Source: an uncultured Streptococcus sp. (lineage in GTDB: Bacteria; Bacillota; Bacilli; Lactobacillales; Streptococcaceae). From it: 19,221 bases of DNA. The stretch spans positions 1 through 19,221 of the forward strand of contig CAAEFF010000173.1 of the NCBI GenBank assembly GCA_900755085.1, given 5' to 3'. Of the stretch, positions 6,588-14,816 are shown piece after piece (the stretch's first letter is position 1; every line of letters starts with the position of its first letter). A program made the position numbers and the translations under genes. Under the pieces are notes generated by a model that searched no databases, had not been told where the DNA came from, and was given only the letters and a program-made list of their open reading frames with translations.

Positions 6588-7340
6588 CTATTTCCATTTT
6601 AGAATTCTCCTTTCTAGTAGGTCAACAAAGAACATTCCCAATAAGCTAATAGCTGAAATCAACACAATAATCGCAAACATTGTATCATACTGAAACAACT
6701 TCTTCGACTGAATCATATAGACTCCTAATCCATCAAAGCCCCCTAGCCATTCTGACACAACTGTACTGATAAAAGCATAGGAAACACTCACCCGTAAACC
6801 TGCAAAAAAGTATGGGAGTGTTGCGGGGATCTTATAGTGAAATAAGGTTTGAAATCGATTGGCTTGCATAATCTGAAATAACCGCAAAATATCCTGATCA
6901 CAATGTCGAAACCCGTCTAGGAGACTCACAACAATGGGAAACACCACCGTAATAATGATCAAGACGAGTTTTGGAAATACACCGTAACCAAACCAAAGAA
7001 CCAGAATTGGAGCTAGGGCAATCGTTGGTATGGTCTGAATGACCACCATAAAAGGATAGAGCAGATCATTCAACCATCTAAAACTATCCATCAGAATGGC
7101 CAAGATAGCAGCCAGCACAATCCCAAATACAAGCCCGATTAAGGCAACTTGAAGGGTAGACAGGCTATGATGAAGCAGTAGAGTACGATCTCGCACAAAA
7201 GCTGCCACAATTTCAAGCGGGGTTGGCAATACGAATTTTGGCAAGATCGTTAAAAAACCTGCGACTTGCCAAAAAACAATTAAGCCAACAAAGCCAGATA
7301 GCCCAATCAACTGCTTTGAATATCTTTTTGCAAAGGACAT
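6588..7340 (-). CDS. thiX: ABC transporter permease, thiamine pyrimidine-precursor uptake (ThiX-like)
   Basis: A 250-residue inner-membrane permease of the binding-protein-dependent transport (SsuC/TauC/ThiX) family. About six hydrophobic segments are visible (near residues 12-32, 62-84, 98-118, 122-142, 178-196 and 220-240). A cytoplasmic EAA-like loop at about 155-180 would dock to the ATPase. The start at 7340 is supported by AGGAGG 5 nt upstream. An in-frame ATG at 7361 would encode that ribosome binding site (KRKEGY), so it is rejected. It is the first gene of the operon, immediately behind the riboswitch terminator. Confidence 0.9.
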   Translation of the reverse strand: MSFAKRYSKQLIGLSGFVGLIVFWQVAGFLTILPKFVLPTPLEIVAAFVRDRTLLLHHSLSTLQVALIGLVFGIVLAAILAILMDSFRWLNDLLYPFMVVIQTIPTIALAPILVLWFGYGVFPKLVLIIITVVFPIVVSLLDGFRHCDQDILRLFQIMQANRFQTLFHYKIPATLPYFFAGLRVSVSYAFISTVVSEWLGGFDGLGVYMIQSKKLFQYDTMFAIIVLISAISLLGMFFVDLLERRILKWK

Positions 7341-7359
7341 ATAACCCTCCTTTCTTTTC

Positions 7360-7389
7360 AAATAAAAAACGCCTCCAAACTAGGAGACG
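7360..7389 (-). terminator. Riboswitch expression-platform terminator
   Basis: On the minus strand, CGTCTCC (7389-7383) pairs with GGAGGCG (7376-7370), one wobble, loop TAGTTT, then TTTTTTATTT. It sits between the TPP aptamer and the thiX ribosome binding site, so it is the expected switch for transcription attenuation. Confidence 0.85.
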
Positions 7390-7421
7390 GATTGCACAAA
7401 GTCACACATAAAGAAACATAC

Positions 7422-7512
<91 letters not shown>

Positions 7513-7518
7513 TTTATT

Positions 7519-7547
7519 ATGATAACTGATTTTAATCTAAAATGCAA
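7519..7547 (-). promoter_or_regulatory. Promoter of the thiXYZ operon
   Basis: On the minus strand, TTGCAT (7547-7542) and TATCAT (7524-7519) are 17 bp apart, placing the start just before the riboswitch. The -35 doubles as the 3' arm of a hairpin behind veg. Confidence 0.65.
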
Positions 7548-7562
7548 GAACTTTGTTGCATT
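7530..7562 (-). terminator. Hairpin behind veg overlapping the thi promoter
   Basis: On the minus strand, AATGCAA (7562-7556) pairs with TTGCATT (7547-7541) around an 8-nt loop, followed by TTTAGATTAAAATC. It overlaps the veg stop and shares bases with the thiXYZ -35. The short AT-rich stem may terminate only partly. Confidence 0.5.
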
Positions 7563-7833
7563 AATCCAAATAACGAATTAAATTCTTCTCTGTTAAAATA
7601 TCTGAATAGGTGTAAGACTCCACATAGGTGTTAGCTGGTTCACCTGGTAAGCTATTGTCGTTCGTATACTCGATAATAAACAAAGAAGGATAGACCTCAA
7701 TCAAGCGTCCAAATTTATTTTTTTGACGTTTCCGTCCATTTTCAAGCGTCATTTCAACCACTTGCCCTTCATGGGCCTTGATTTCTTCTTTAATTTTTTT
7801 CATTTTAGCAACATCTGTAAATGCATCACTCAT
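7561..7833 (-). CDS. veg: Veg family protein
   Basis: A 90-residue protein matching the Veg family (DUF1021) from position 33 on: GRKRQKNKFGRLIEVYPSLF, then TYVESYTYSDILTE, which parallels the GRRK...YPSVF...SYSYADILTE pattern of Bacillus subtilis Veg. The N-terminal ~25 residues are helical and charged. Bacillus Veg is an abundant small protein linked to spore outgrowth and biofilm regulation; its streptococcal role is unclear. GAGAGAGGAG lies inside the end of dnaB, and the ATG begins 1 bp after the dnaB stop, so translation is likely coupled. It is the last gene of the gdpP-rplI-dnaB-veg operon. Confidence 0.88.
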   Translation of the reverse strand: MSDAFTDVAKMKKIKEEIKAHEGQVVEMTLENGRKRQKNKFGRLIEVYPSLFIIEYTNDNSLPGEPANTYVESYTYSDILTEKNLIRYLD

Positions 7834-7834
7834 C

Positions 7835-9193
7835 TTATTGCTCCTCTCTCTTTGAAATACTTGAGAATTTATTGTATTCCTTTTGGAAAATTAATTCTAC
7901 TGTCCCACGCGCACCTGAACGGTTCTTCTCGATAATAACCTCTACCGTGTTGTTGGGCATCCCTTCTTCTTTCTCGTCTCCAGAACGATCATAATAATCG
8001 TCACGATACAAGAAGGCTACAATATCTGCATCCTGCTCAATTGACCCTGATTCACGAATATCTGAAAGAACAGGTCGTTTGTCTTGACGCTGCTCCACAC
8101 CACGAGAAAGCTGGCTCAACGCAATAACAGGTACCTTCAATTCTTTAGCCAAAATCTTTAATTGACGTGAAATCTCTGAAACTTCTTGTTGGCGATTTTC
8201 TCTTCCAGTCCCTGTAATCAGCTGAAGGTAGTCAATCAGAATAAGACCGAGATTCCCTGTTTCCTGGGCTAATTTTCTTGCTCTCGAACGAATCTCAGTG
8301 ATCCGAATTCCTGGGGTATCATCGATGTAAATACTCGCATTGGCCAAATTCCCTTGGGCAATAGCATATTTCCGCCACTCTTCATCTGTCAATTGACCTG
8401 TCCGAATCGAGTGGGACTCAATCAAACCTTCTGCCGCTAACATCCGGTCAACCAAACTTTCAGCACCCATTTCGAGTGAAAATATAGCGACTGTTTTGTC
8501 CAATTTAGTTCCGATATTCTGAGCAATATTCAAGGCGAAAGCCGTTTTCCCGACTGCTGGCCGAGCCGCCACAATGATTAATTCCTCTTCATGGAGACCC
8601 GTTGTCATATGATCCAAATCACGATAACCTGTCGCAATCCCAGTGATATCAGTCGTTTGAAGAGAACGTGCTTCCAAACTACCAAAGTTACTATTCAAGA
8701 TGTCTCGAATATTTTTAAATCCATTACGATTTGCGTTTTCACTAACATCAATCAGAGCTTTTTCAGCACCTGCAATGATCTCATCTGAAGGGTTTGCCCC
8801 CTCATACGCTTGATTGATACTTTCTGTCAAGCGAGAGATTAACCGACGGAGAACTGCTTTTTCAGCTACAATTTTTGCATAATACTCTGCATTGGCCGAC
8901 GTTGGCACTGAATTAATCACTTCTACCAAATAGGATAGTCCACCTATATTTTGCAGATCTCCTTGGCTATCTAAAATATTTCGGACAGTCGTTGCATCAA
9001 TCGCATCTCCACGGTCAGCTAGATCGATCATGGCTTTAAAAATCAAACGGTGCGAGTACTTAAAGAAATCGCCAGGCTCGATATATTCACGAACAAAGAC
9101 CAATTTCCCCTCATCAATAAAGATGGCTCCCAACACTGATTGTTCAGCTTGGATATCCTGAGGTTGTGTTCGTAACTCTTCTATCTCAGCCAT
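7835..9193 (-). CDS. dnaB: Replicative DNA helicase DnaB
   Basis: A 452-residue hexameric helicase that unwinds DNA at the replication fork (named DnaC in Bacillus). The N-terminal DnaB domain spans about residues 10-115 (PQDIQAEQSVLGAIFID), followed by a linker and a RecA-like ATPase. Walker A is ARPAVGKTA (210-218), slightly different from the common GRPSMGKT. Walker B is LILIDYLQL (317-325, D321), and the arginine-rich motif is SDIRESGSIEQDAD (377-390). The start has AGAAAGG 7 nt upstream. It lies 25 bp behind rplI and 1 bp ahead of veg. There is no sign of an intein or truncation. Confidence 0.98.
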   Translation of the reverse strand: MAEIEELRTQPQDIQAEQSVLGAIFIDEGKLVFVREYIEPGDFFKYSHRLIFKAMIDLADRGDAIDATTVRNILDSQGDLQNIGGLSYLVEVINSVPTSANAEYYAKIVAEKAVLRRLISRLTESINQAYEGANPSDEIIAGAEKALIDVSENANRNGFKNIRDILNSNFGSLEARSLQTTDITGIATGYRDLDHMTTGLHEEELIIVAARPAVGKTAFALNIAQNIGTKLDKTVAIFSLEMGAESLVDRMLAAEGLIESHSIRTGQLTDEEWRKYAIAQGNLANASIYIDDTPGIRITEIRSRARKLAQETGNLGLILIDYLQLITGTGRENRQQEVSEISRQLKILAKELKVPVIALSQLSRGVEQRQDKRPVLSDIRESGSIEQDADIVAFLYRDDYYDRSGDEKEEGMPNNTVEVIIEKNRSGARGTVELIFQKEYNKFSSISKREEQ

Positions 9194-9218
9194 AAAAAAA
9201 CCTTTCTATCGATCGTGT

Positions 9219-9671
9219 TTACCCTTCGTTTACACGAATATTAATCACACCTGTAACATCTTGATAAATTTTTACAGGGACGTCAATCAAACCTGTTGAA
9301 CGAATTGGAGAGGAAACTTGAATATGACGTTTATCAATTTTAATGCCAAATTGTTTCTCAAGTTCTTCTGCAATCTTTTTATTGGTAATAGAGCCGAAAG
9401 TACGGCCATCTGGTCCAATTTTTTCCGTAAACTGAACAACAGTTGCTTCGTTCTCTAATGTTGCCTTGATACTTTGCGCCTCTGCTACTAATTCAGCATG
9501 CGCTTTTTCTTCTGACTTTTGCTTCCCACGAAGTTCCCCGATTGCTTGGGCATTGGCTTCCTTCGCAAGATTTTTCTTGATCAAAAAGTTTTGTGCATAA
9601 CCAGTAGGCACTTCCTTAATTTCGCCTTTTTTACCTTTACCTTTTACATCCGCTAAGAAAATAACTTTCAT
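9219..9671 (-). CDS. rplI: 50S ribosomal protein L9
   Basis: A 150-residue protein, standard length for L9, which binds 23S rRNA near the L1 stalk. The N-terminal domain (MKVIFLADVKGKGKKGEIKE through about residue 45, with GYAQNFLI) binds rRNA. A long charged connecting helix follows, then the C-terminal domain (FGSITNKKIAEELEKQFGIKIDKR). The ATG overlaps the gdpP stop (ATGA, 9668-9671), and GGAG lies within the last gdpP codons, so the two are translationally coupled. The pairing of rplI with gdpP and dnaB is a conserved Firmicutes arrangement. Confidence 0.98.
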   Translation of the reverse strand: MKVIFLADVKGKGKKGEIKEVPTGYAQNFLIKKNLAKEANAQAIGELRGKQKSEEKAHAELVAEAQSIKATLENEATVVQFTEKIGPDGRTFGSITNKKIAEELEKQFGIKIDKRHIQVSSPIRSTGLIDVPVKIYQDVTGVINIRVNEG

Positions 9672-11644
9672 TCTACATTCTCCTTTTCAATAATTACTTC
9701 GTTTTCAATAGTCTCAATCAGTTGTTGACGAATACTCATCAAATCTTGACCCTCAATTTGAGAGGCTGCCGAATTGAAATGACCACCTCCACCAAGCTGT
9801 TCCATAATACGCTGTACATTAACTTTGCTTCGACTTCGAGCAGAAATCGAGACAGTCCCACTTTGATTGCAAGCAATGACAAAAGTTGCTTCCACCTCAG
9901 ACATGGCCAGAATACTATCAGCCGCCTTACTAATGGTTACTGAATCATAAGCTTTCGTCGTATTGGCACAAGCTACGATGATATGTGGCAAAATCTTTTC
10001 ACCAGTCAAGATCAGTTCGTTCACTTCGCGGTACTCATCAAACTGAATAGCAGAGATCTCCTGGATGGCTACACTATCACTACCTCTTGAGCGAAGGTAA
10101 CTAGCCACATCAAAGGTCCGACTTGTAACACGAGCAGAGAAGTTCTTGGTATCCAGCATAATTCCAGCCATCAAGACACTAGCTTGAATCTTCGTTAATC
10201 GATTTTTCTTCGACTTCTGGAACTGAATAAGTTCACTGACTAATTCGCTTGCACTACTTGCTCCACTTTCAATATAAGTGATCAGAACATTTTCAGGGAA
10301 ATCATCATCCCGACGGTGATGGTCAATGACAATAATCTGTTGAAATTCTTGATAAAACTCTTTAGAAAGGGTCAAGGCTGTCTTAGAATGGTCAACCATA
10401 ATTAACAAAGAGCGATCCGTCACCATTTGCATGGCTTCCTCTAGGGTAAGGATTTTCGTTACCTGCTCTTCTTCTAGTTTCGCAATTGCTCTTGAAATAT
10501 CACTAGCCATCGCATGCGGGTCATAGACCACGTAAGAGGATGACAAAATATTACTTGAGAAAAACTGCATTCCCACAGACGCTCCTAAAGCATCCATATC
10601 TAAGTTTCTATGTCCAACAATGAAGACTTGATCAACGGATTTAATCTTATCTGAAATAGCTGTCATCATAGCGCGTGTGCGAGTCCGAGTCCGCTTAACA
10701 GCCGAAGCAGTTCCTCCACCAAAGAAAATAGGATTTTTCTGTTCGTCATTTTCCTTGACAACTGCTTGATCCCCACCACGAACTTCCGCAAGGTTTAGGT
10801 TCAAGAGAGCTACTTTACCAATCTCATCATGCTCTCCATCACCGTACGAGAACCCCATACTTAAGGTAATAGGTAGCTCACGATTTTTAGCTTCTTCACG
10901 GAATTGATCGATGACTGAAAATTTTGATTCCATCAATTGTTCTAAAACCGTGTAGTCTGTAAACAAATAGAAACGGTCCATTCCCACACGTCTGTAAAAC
11001 ATATGGTATTGAGCTGTAAACTCTTCTACAAAGTTGGCGATAAAACTATTAATATTACTAATGTCAGAATCTGAAATGACATCTTCTAGATCATCATAGT
11101 TATCAACAGAAATAATACCGATAACAGGACGAGTTGTCACCAACCCCACAGTTGCTTCATACTCACTTGAAACATCAAAAAAGTAAACAACACTAGACGT
11201 CTGATCAAAGTAAACAGAATATTTCTTATCGGCTACAGTGACATAGTGTCCTTTATCCTCAAACAGAGTATTGAGCAACTTTTTCAACGACTCAACATCA
11301 AAGTCTCCATCATCTGTTGAAAAAATCAATTCAGCATAGGGGTTGAACCACTCTACTTCATTTGATTCTTCATTAATCTTAATAACTCCAACAGGCATTT
11401 TATCAAGGAGAGATGCTAATCCGCTTTCTGCCTGATGGTTAACATATTGTATTTGTTCTAATTCATCTAACTCTGAAATTTGTAACTGGTATTCAAATAA
11501 AGCAATCAATGCAGCTAAGACTAAAAAAATTGCAATGAGAGTTACATAGCCTTTGCCAAAGATTCTTAAAAAAATTGCTAAAATTGCAAATGAAATAAAA
11601 CCAATTAACACATAATGGATGAACGATAAACGAAATTTTTTCAT
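9668..11644 (-). CDS. gdpP: Cyclic-di-AMP phosphodiesterase GdpP
   Basis: A 658-residue membrane-bound phosphodiesterase that hydrolyses c-di-AMP to pApA (called Pde1 in pneumococcus), affecting potassium homeostasis, wall stress and beta-lactam tolerance. It has two N-terminal membrane segments (about 10-50), a PAS domain (about 60-160), a degenerate GGDEF domain (about 170-300), and DHH/DHHA1 catalytic domains. Metal-binding motifs are GHRNLDMD (344-351), VDH (417-419), DHHRRDDD (441-448) and GGGGHFNSAA (618-627). The start at 11644 places AGAGG 6 nt upstream; the adjacent ATG at 11647 is also possible. A much longer in-frame ATG at 11827 lies in the mnmG terminator and is rejected. It is the first gene of the gdpP-rplI-dnaB-veg operon. 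Confidence 0.95.
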   Translation of the reverse strand: MKKFRLSFIHYVLIGFISFAILAIFLRIFGKGYVTLIAIFLVLAALIALFEYQLQISELDELEQIQYVNHQAESGLASLLDKMPVGVIKINEESNEVEWFNPYAELIFSTDDGDFDVESLKKLLNTLFEDKGHYVTVADKKYSVYFDQTSSVVYFFDVSSEYEATVGLVTTRPVIGIISVDNYDDLEDVISDSDISNINSFIANFVEEFTAQYHMFYRRVGMDRFYLFTDYTVLEQLMESKFSVIDQFREEAKNRELPITLSMGFSYGDGEHDEIGKVALLNLNLAEVRGGDQAVVKENDEQKNPIFFGGGTASAVKRTRTRTRAMMTAISDKIKSVDQVFIVGHRNLDMDALGASVGMQFFSSNILSSSYVVYDPHAMASDISRAIAKLEEEQVTKILTLEEAMQMVTDRSLLIMVDHSKTALTLSKEFYQEFQQIIVIDHHRRDDDFPENVLITYIESGASSASELVSELIQFQKSKKNRLTKIQASVLMAGIMLDTKNFSARVTSRTFDVASYLRSRGSDSVAIQEISAIQFDEYREVNELILTGEKILPHIIVACANTTKAYDSVTISKAADSILAMSEVEATFVIACNQSGTVSISARSRSKVNVQRIMEQLGGGGHFNSAASQIEGQDLMSIRQQLIETIENEVIIEKENVE

Positions 11645-11662
11645 CATAAACCTCTTGTCGGA

Positions 11663-11671
11663 ATTATACCA
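11663..11671 (-). promoter_or_regulatory. gdpP proximal promoter (extended -10)
   Basis: On the minus strand, TGGTATAAT is a perfect extended -10, about 16 nt before the gdpP start. It would give a very short leader (roughly 10 nt). No good -35 is visible. Confidence 0.55.
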
Positions 11672-11754
11672 TAAATAGAGGTAAAAAGCGAGGTTTCTCT
11701 CTATATTACAGAGAAGATCGACCAGTAAAAAGCTCTTCCTCCGCTTCACTACTT

Positions 11755-11771
11755 TGTAAATAACATTTACA
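11755..11771. promoter_or_regulatory. GlnR/TnrA-type box upstream of gdpP
   Basis: TGTAAATAACATTTACA fits the GlnR consensus TGTNA-N7-TNACA at every fixed position and is symmetric out to 11754-11772. A second half-matching copy, TGTAA-N7-CAACA (11776-11792), begins exactly 21 bp away, two helical turns. The pair overlaps a weak minus-strand promoter-like arrangement (TTTACA 11781-11776, TACAAA 11758-11753, 17 bp). AT-rich palindromes of this sort can also arise by chance. Confidence 0.4.
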
Positions 11772-11804
11772 ACTGTGTAAATAGCAACAACAGGTTTCAA
11801 TCCA

Positions 11805-11837
11805 TAAAATTGAGGCTGAAACATCATCTCAGCCTCA
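11805..11837 (-). terminator. mnmG terminator
   Basis: On the minus strand, TGAGGCTGA (11837-11829) pairs perfectly with TCAGCCTCA (11819-11811), then ATTTTAT. It lies directly after the mnmG stop and separates it from gdpP. Confidence 0.75.
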
Positions 11838-11842
11838 TTTGA

Positions 11843-13753
11843 TTAGTGGTTTGCTTTATTTTTGGAGATGCTCCGAGATTTACCCTCTAAGTAAACCATT
11901 AAAATAGAGATATCTGCTGGGTTGACACCCGAGATACGACTTGCTTGACCAATCGTTTCTGGATTAATTAATTTAAATTTTTGACGCGCTTCGGTTGCAA
12001 TAGAGTCAATATCATCCCAGTCAATATTCGCAGGAATTCGTTTTTCTTCCATACGCTTCATTTTTTCGACTTGGTCCATTGCTTTTGAAATATAACCTTC
12101 GTATTTAATTTCAGTTTCAATCAATTCAATGATTTTATCATCCAGTTCTTCAGCTGCAGGACCGATAAATTCCACCACATCTTGGTAAGACACTTCTGGT
12201 CGTCTCAAGAATTCTTTAGCAGTGACAGCATCTGTCAATGGTTTAAAGCCCATTGCAGCAACCTTCCCATTGGTTTCCTTTACAGGCTTTAACTTAATGC
12301 TATCTAAACGCTTCATCTCGTTTTCAAACTGATACTTCTTGGTTTCGAAACGTTGCCAACGTTCATCATCTACCAATCCAATTGCTCGTCCCATTTCTGT
12401 CAGGCGCATATCGGCATTATCATGACGTAAAATCAGACGGTATTCTGCACGGCTTGTTAACAAACGATACGGTTCGATCGTTCCCTTTGTTACCAAATCA
12501 TCGATCATGACCCCAATATAACCATCACTGCGTTTCAAAATGAGTTCTGGTTTTCCTTGGATTTTTAGCGCCGCATTGATCCCTGCAACAATCCCTTGAC
12601 CAGCAGCCTCCTCATAGCCAGACGTTCCATTGGTTTGGCCAGCTGTAAAGAGACCTGAGATCTTCTTGGTTTCCAAAGTTGCACGCAATTGATGAGGCAA
12701 AACCATATCATACTCAATCGCATAACCCGTTCGCATCATTTCTGCCTTCTCAAGTCCCTTGATAGAATGAACGAGATCCCGCTGAACATCTTCTGGTAAA
12801 CTCGTTGACAGCCCTTGAACATAGACTTCTTCTGTGTTTCGTCCCTCAGGTTCTAAGAATAGTTGATGACGCTCTTTGTCAGCAAAACGGACAATTTTAT
12901 CCTCAATGGACGGACAATAGCGAGGACCTACTCCCTTTACAACCCCTGTAAACATAGGTGCCCGGTGTAAATTATTCTGGATAATTTCATGGCTATGCCC
13001 ATTCGTATACGTCAACCAACAAGGAACTTGATCCTTTACATAATCTTCATCACGTGATGTATAAGAAAAATGATTTGGAGCTTCATCTCCAGGTTGAATT
13101 TCCGTTTCATCATAGTTAATTGACGAAGCCTTTACACGAGGTGGCGTCCCTGTTTTGAAACGTCCAATTTCTAATCCTAGCTGTTTGAGATTATCGGCCA
13201 AATTAATAGAAGCTAGACTATGATTAGGTCCTGACGAATACTTGAGATCTCCAATGATAATTTCTCCGCGTAAAGCTGTCCCAGTAGTTACAATAACAGC
13301 CTTTGCCCCATACTCTTGGTGAGTTGCAGTCCTAACACCAACAACCTTGCCATCTTCCACCAAAATCTCATCAATCATGGTTTGACGAAGAGTGAGATTC
13401 TCTTGGTTTTCAACCGTTTTGCGCATTTCCATAGAGTAAAGCTCCTTGTCAGCTTGCGCACGAAGGGCACGAACAGCAGGACCTTTCCCAGTATTGAGCA
13501 TTTTCATCTGAATATAGGTCTTATCGATATTTTTAGCCATTTCTCCGCCAAGAGCGTCTACCTCACGGACAACAATCCCCTTAGCAGAACCACCAATAGA
13601 CGGATTACAAGGCATAAAGGCCAGCATTTCAATGTTAATAGTCGCAAGTAAGACCTTACAACCCATACGGCTGGCAGCTAGAGAGGCTTCTACTCCTGCA
13701 TGCCCCGCACCGATTACAATGATATCGTATTCTTCAATAAAATTATAAGTCAT
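11843..13753 (-). CDS. mnmG: tRNA uridine-34 5-carboxymethylaminomethyl modification enzyme MnmG (GidA)
   Basis: A 636-residue FAD enzyme that, with MnmE, installs the cmnm5 group on wobble uridine 34 of certain tRNAs. The dinucleotide-binding motif is GAGHAG (15-20). Conserved cysteines are C49 in MPCNPSIGG and C280 in GPRYCPSIEDK. The FAD-binding segment GLFTAGQTNGTSGYEEAAGQG and the C-terminal helical domain (ending YLEGKSRS region) are intact, and length is normal. AGGAG lies 6 nt upstream of the ATG. It starts 8 bp behind the Nudix gene, so the two are co-transcribed from the promoter at 14326-14353. Confidence 0.98.
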   Translation of the reverse strand: MTYNFIEEYDIIVIGAGHAGVEASLAASRMGCKVLLATINIEMLAFMPCNPSIGGSAKGIVVREVDALGGEMAKNIDKTYIQMKMLNTGKGPAVRALRAQADKELYSMEMRKTVENQENLTLRQTMIDEILVEDGKVVGVRTATHQEYGAKAVIVTTGTALRGEIIIGDLKYSSGPNHSLASINLADNLKQLGLEIGRFKTGTPPRVKASSINYDETEIQPGDEAPNHFSYTSRDEDYVKDQVPCWLTYTNGHSHEIIQNNLHRAPMFTGVVKGVGPRYCPSIEDKIVRFADKERHQLFLEPEGRNTEEVYVQGLSTSLPEDVQRDLVHSIKGLEKAEMMRTGYAIEYDMVLPHQLRATLETKKISGLFTAGQTNGTSGYEEAAGQGIVAGINAALKIQGKPELILKRSDGYIGVMIDDLVTKGTIEPYRLLTSRAEYRLILRHDNADMRLTEMGRAIGLVDDERWQRFETKKYQFENEMKRLDSIKLKPVKETNGKVAAMGFKPLTDAVTAKEFLRRPEVSYQDVVEFIGPAAEELDDKIIELIETEIKYEGYISKAMDQVEKMKRMEEKRIPANIDWDDIDSIATEARQKFKLINPETIGQASRISGVNPADISILMVYLEGKSRSISKNKANH

Positions 13754-13761
13754 TTTTTCTC

Positions 13762-14217
13762 CTATTTCTCAAGATGGATGTGTCGTAATTTTCCGTCCCA
13801 TTCTGGTAAGGCTGTTTTTAAAAATGCTGGTTTCAGGTCAACAGTATGTAAATCATTTAAAGCAATCCACCGGCAAGGTAATTGCTTTGTTTCTTCCTGC
13901 ATGACCAAAGGCGCATCTTCCAGCAAGTCCACCAAATAATGAAATTCAATGTTATGGTAGTGGATTCCAGCTTGTTCAAAGTGATTTTCAACCACGAAAG
14001 CTAACGGACCTGCTGTAGATGTGACACCAAGTTCCTCTTTGACTTCACGAACTACCGCATCTTCTGTAGTTTCATTGACTTGAATAGCACCTCCGATTGT
14101 ATAACAGCCGTCCTCATCTTCTATGACGAACAAGCGATTATCTTTTACAATCAAAGCAGTCGCTCTCACACCAAAAACAGTAGAACCTATTTTCGTCCGA
14201 AAATCCTGTTGCCTCAT
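13762..14217 (-). CDS. Nudix (MutT-like) hydrolase
   Basis: A 151-residue Nudix hydrolase, which would cleave nucleoside diphosphates linked to another moiety. The Nudix box GX5EX7REVXEEXG is complete: G43, E49, R57-E58, E61-E62, G64, so metal binding should be intact. The substrate cannot be inferred; the mutT label used for pneumococcal homologues does not prove 8-oxo-dGTP cleaning. The ATG at 14217, with AAAGGAAG upstream, is preferred over an in-frame ATG at 14289 that lies inside the structured leader. The gene is 8 bp ahead of mnmG and shares its transcript. Confidence 0.92.
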   Translation of the reverse strand: MRQQDFRTKIGSTVFGVRATALIVKDNRLFVIEDEDGCYTIGGAIQVNETTEDAVVREVKEELGVTSTAGPLAFVVENHFEQAGIHYHNIEFHYLVDLLEDAPLVMQEETKQLPCRWIALNDLHTVDLKPAFLKTALPEWDGKLRHIHLEK

Positions 14218-14247
14218 TTTACTTCCTTTCAAAATCACACAAAAATA

Positions 14248-14303
14248 GTCAAAACTCTGAGAAGTGCAGGACAAAAAAGCCTGCAACATCCATGAGCTTT
14301 GAC
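14248..14303 (-). ncRNA. Structured leader upstream of the Nudix-mnmG operon
   Basis: In the ~100-nt leader, a 10-bp outer stem (GTCAAAGCTC 14303-14294 with GAGTTTTGAC 14257-14248, one wobble) encloses a perfect 6-bp inner hairpin (TGCAGG/CCTGCA, 14285-14265) with a CTTTTTTGT loop. It matches no riboswitch class I know. It could be a regulatory RNA, an attenuator or incidental. Confidence 0.4.
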
Positions 14304-14325
14304 CATCATTTCTATTGCTTTTATT

Positions 14326-14353
14326 ATTGTAGCAAATTGAGAAAATTTGTCAA
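14326..14353 (-). promoter_or_regulatory. Promoter of the Nudix-mnmG operon
   Basis: On the minus strand, perfect TTGACA (14353-14348) and TACAAT (14331-14326) are 16 bp apart. A 7-bp inverted repeat, AAATTGA (14334-14340) with TCAATTT (14350-14356), spans the spacer and -35. Confidence 0.75.
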
Positions 14354-14363
14354 TTTAAATATA

Positions 14364-14795
14364 CTAAGATTGACGGATTGCTGCAAAAACTCCTTTGTCA
14401 ATCTCAACTGGATCAGAGAATACATCTAGAACAATCCCTCTCATTGGAAACTTTCCTATCCTTTCTGCAGTAAATAAGCAGTCCGTAAAATGTATTTGTA
14501 GCCAAGAAAAACGATCGTAATAATCTTTAGGAATATCCTGTTCCGTCAAGAAACAAGGATAAAAGTAGTCGTCTCCCTTTCTTAGAATATCCGGTTTTAG
14601 ACGAACACCTTCTTCTTCGTCACTTCCATCCATTAAAGAAGCATCAAAGGGAACCCAAACTTTAGATTGCTTCAATTCCTTGAACAAAGCTTCAATTGAC
14701 TCCGTCGTTATCTCCCTCAAGTACTGATTCTTATAGTCAGAGAGAGTCATTTTGTTCTCCTTTTTATCTGTTCTTTTCTTAAAGAACTGAAACAT
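14364..14795 (-). CDS. Hypothetical protein, resembles SseB N-terminal domain
   Basis: A 143-residue soluble protein with no signal peptide or membrane segment. The pattern ALFKELKQSKVWVPFD, then LKPDILRKGDDYFYPCF and a C-terminal GIVLDVFSDPVEI resembles the SseB N-terminal domain family (named after E. coli enhanced serine sensitivity protein); this is recognition by eye and not certain. Its biochemical function is unknown. Two in-frame starts both have good ribosome binding sites: ATG 14795 (GGAG, 8 nt spacing) and ATG 14750 (AAAGGAG, 6 nt spacing). It follows mnmA by 21 bp and is probably co-transcribed with it. Confidence 0.75.
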   Translation of the reverse strand: MFQFFKKRTDKKENKMTLSDYKNQYLREITTESIEALFKELKQSKVWVPFDASLMDGSDEEEGVRLKPDILRKGDDYFYPCFLTEQDIPKDYYDRFSWLQIHFTDCLFTAERIGKFPMRGIVLDVFSDPVEIDKGVFAAIRQS

Positions 14796-14816
14796 TCTCG
14801 TTACTCCTAGAAAATT

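Noticed and set aside
11648..11827. 61-codon in-frame extension upstream of gdpP
   Set aside because: It begins inside the mnmG terminator, spans the gdpP promoter and lacks a ribosome binding site. GdpP proteins begin with MKKF-type termini.
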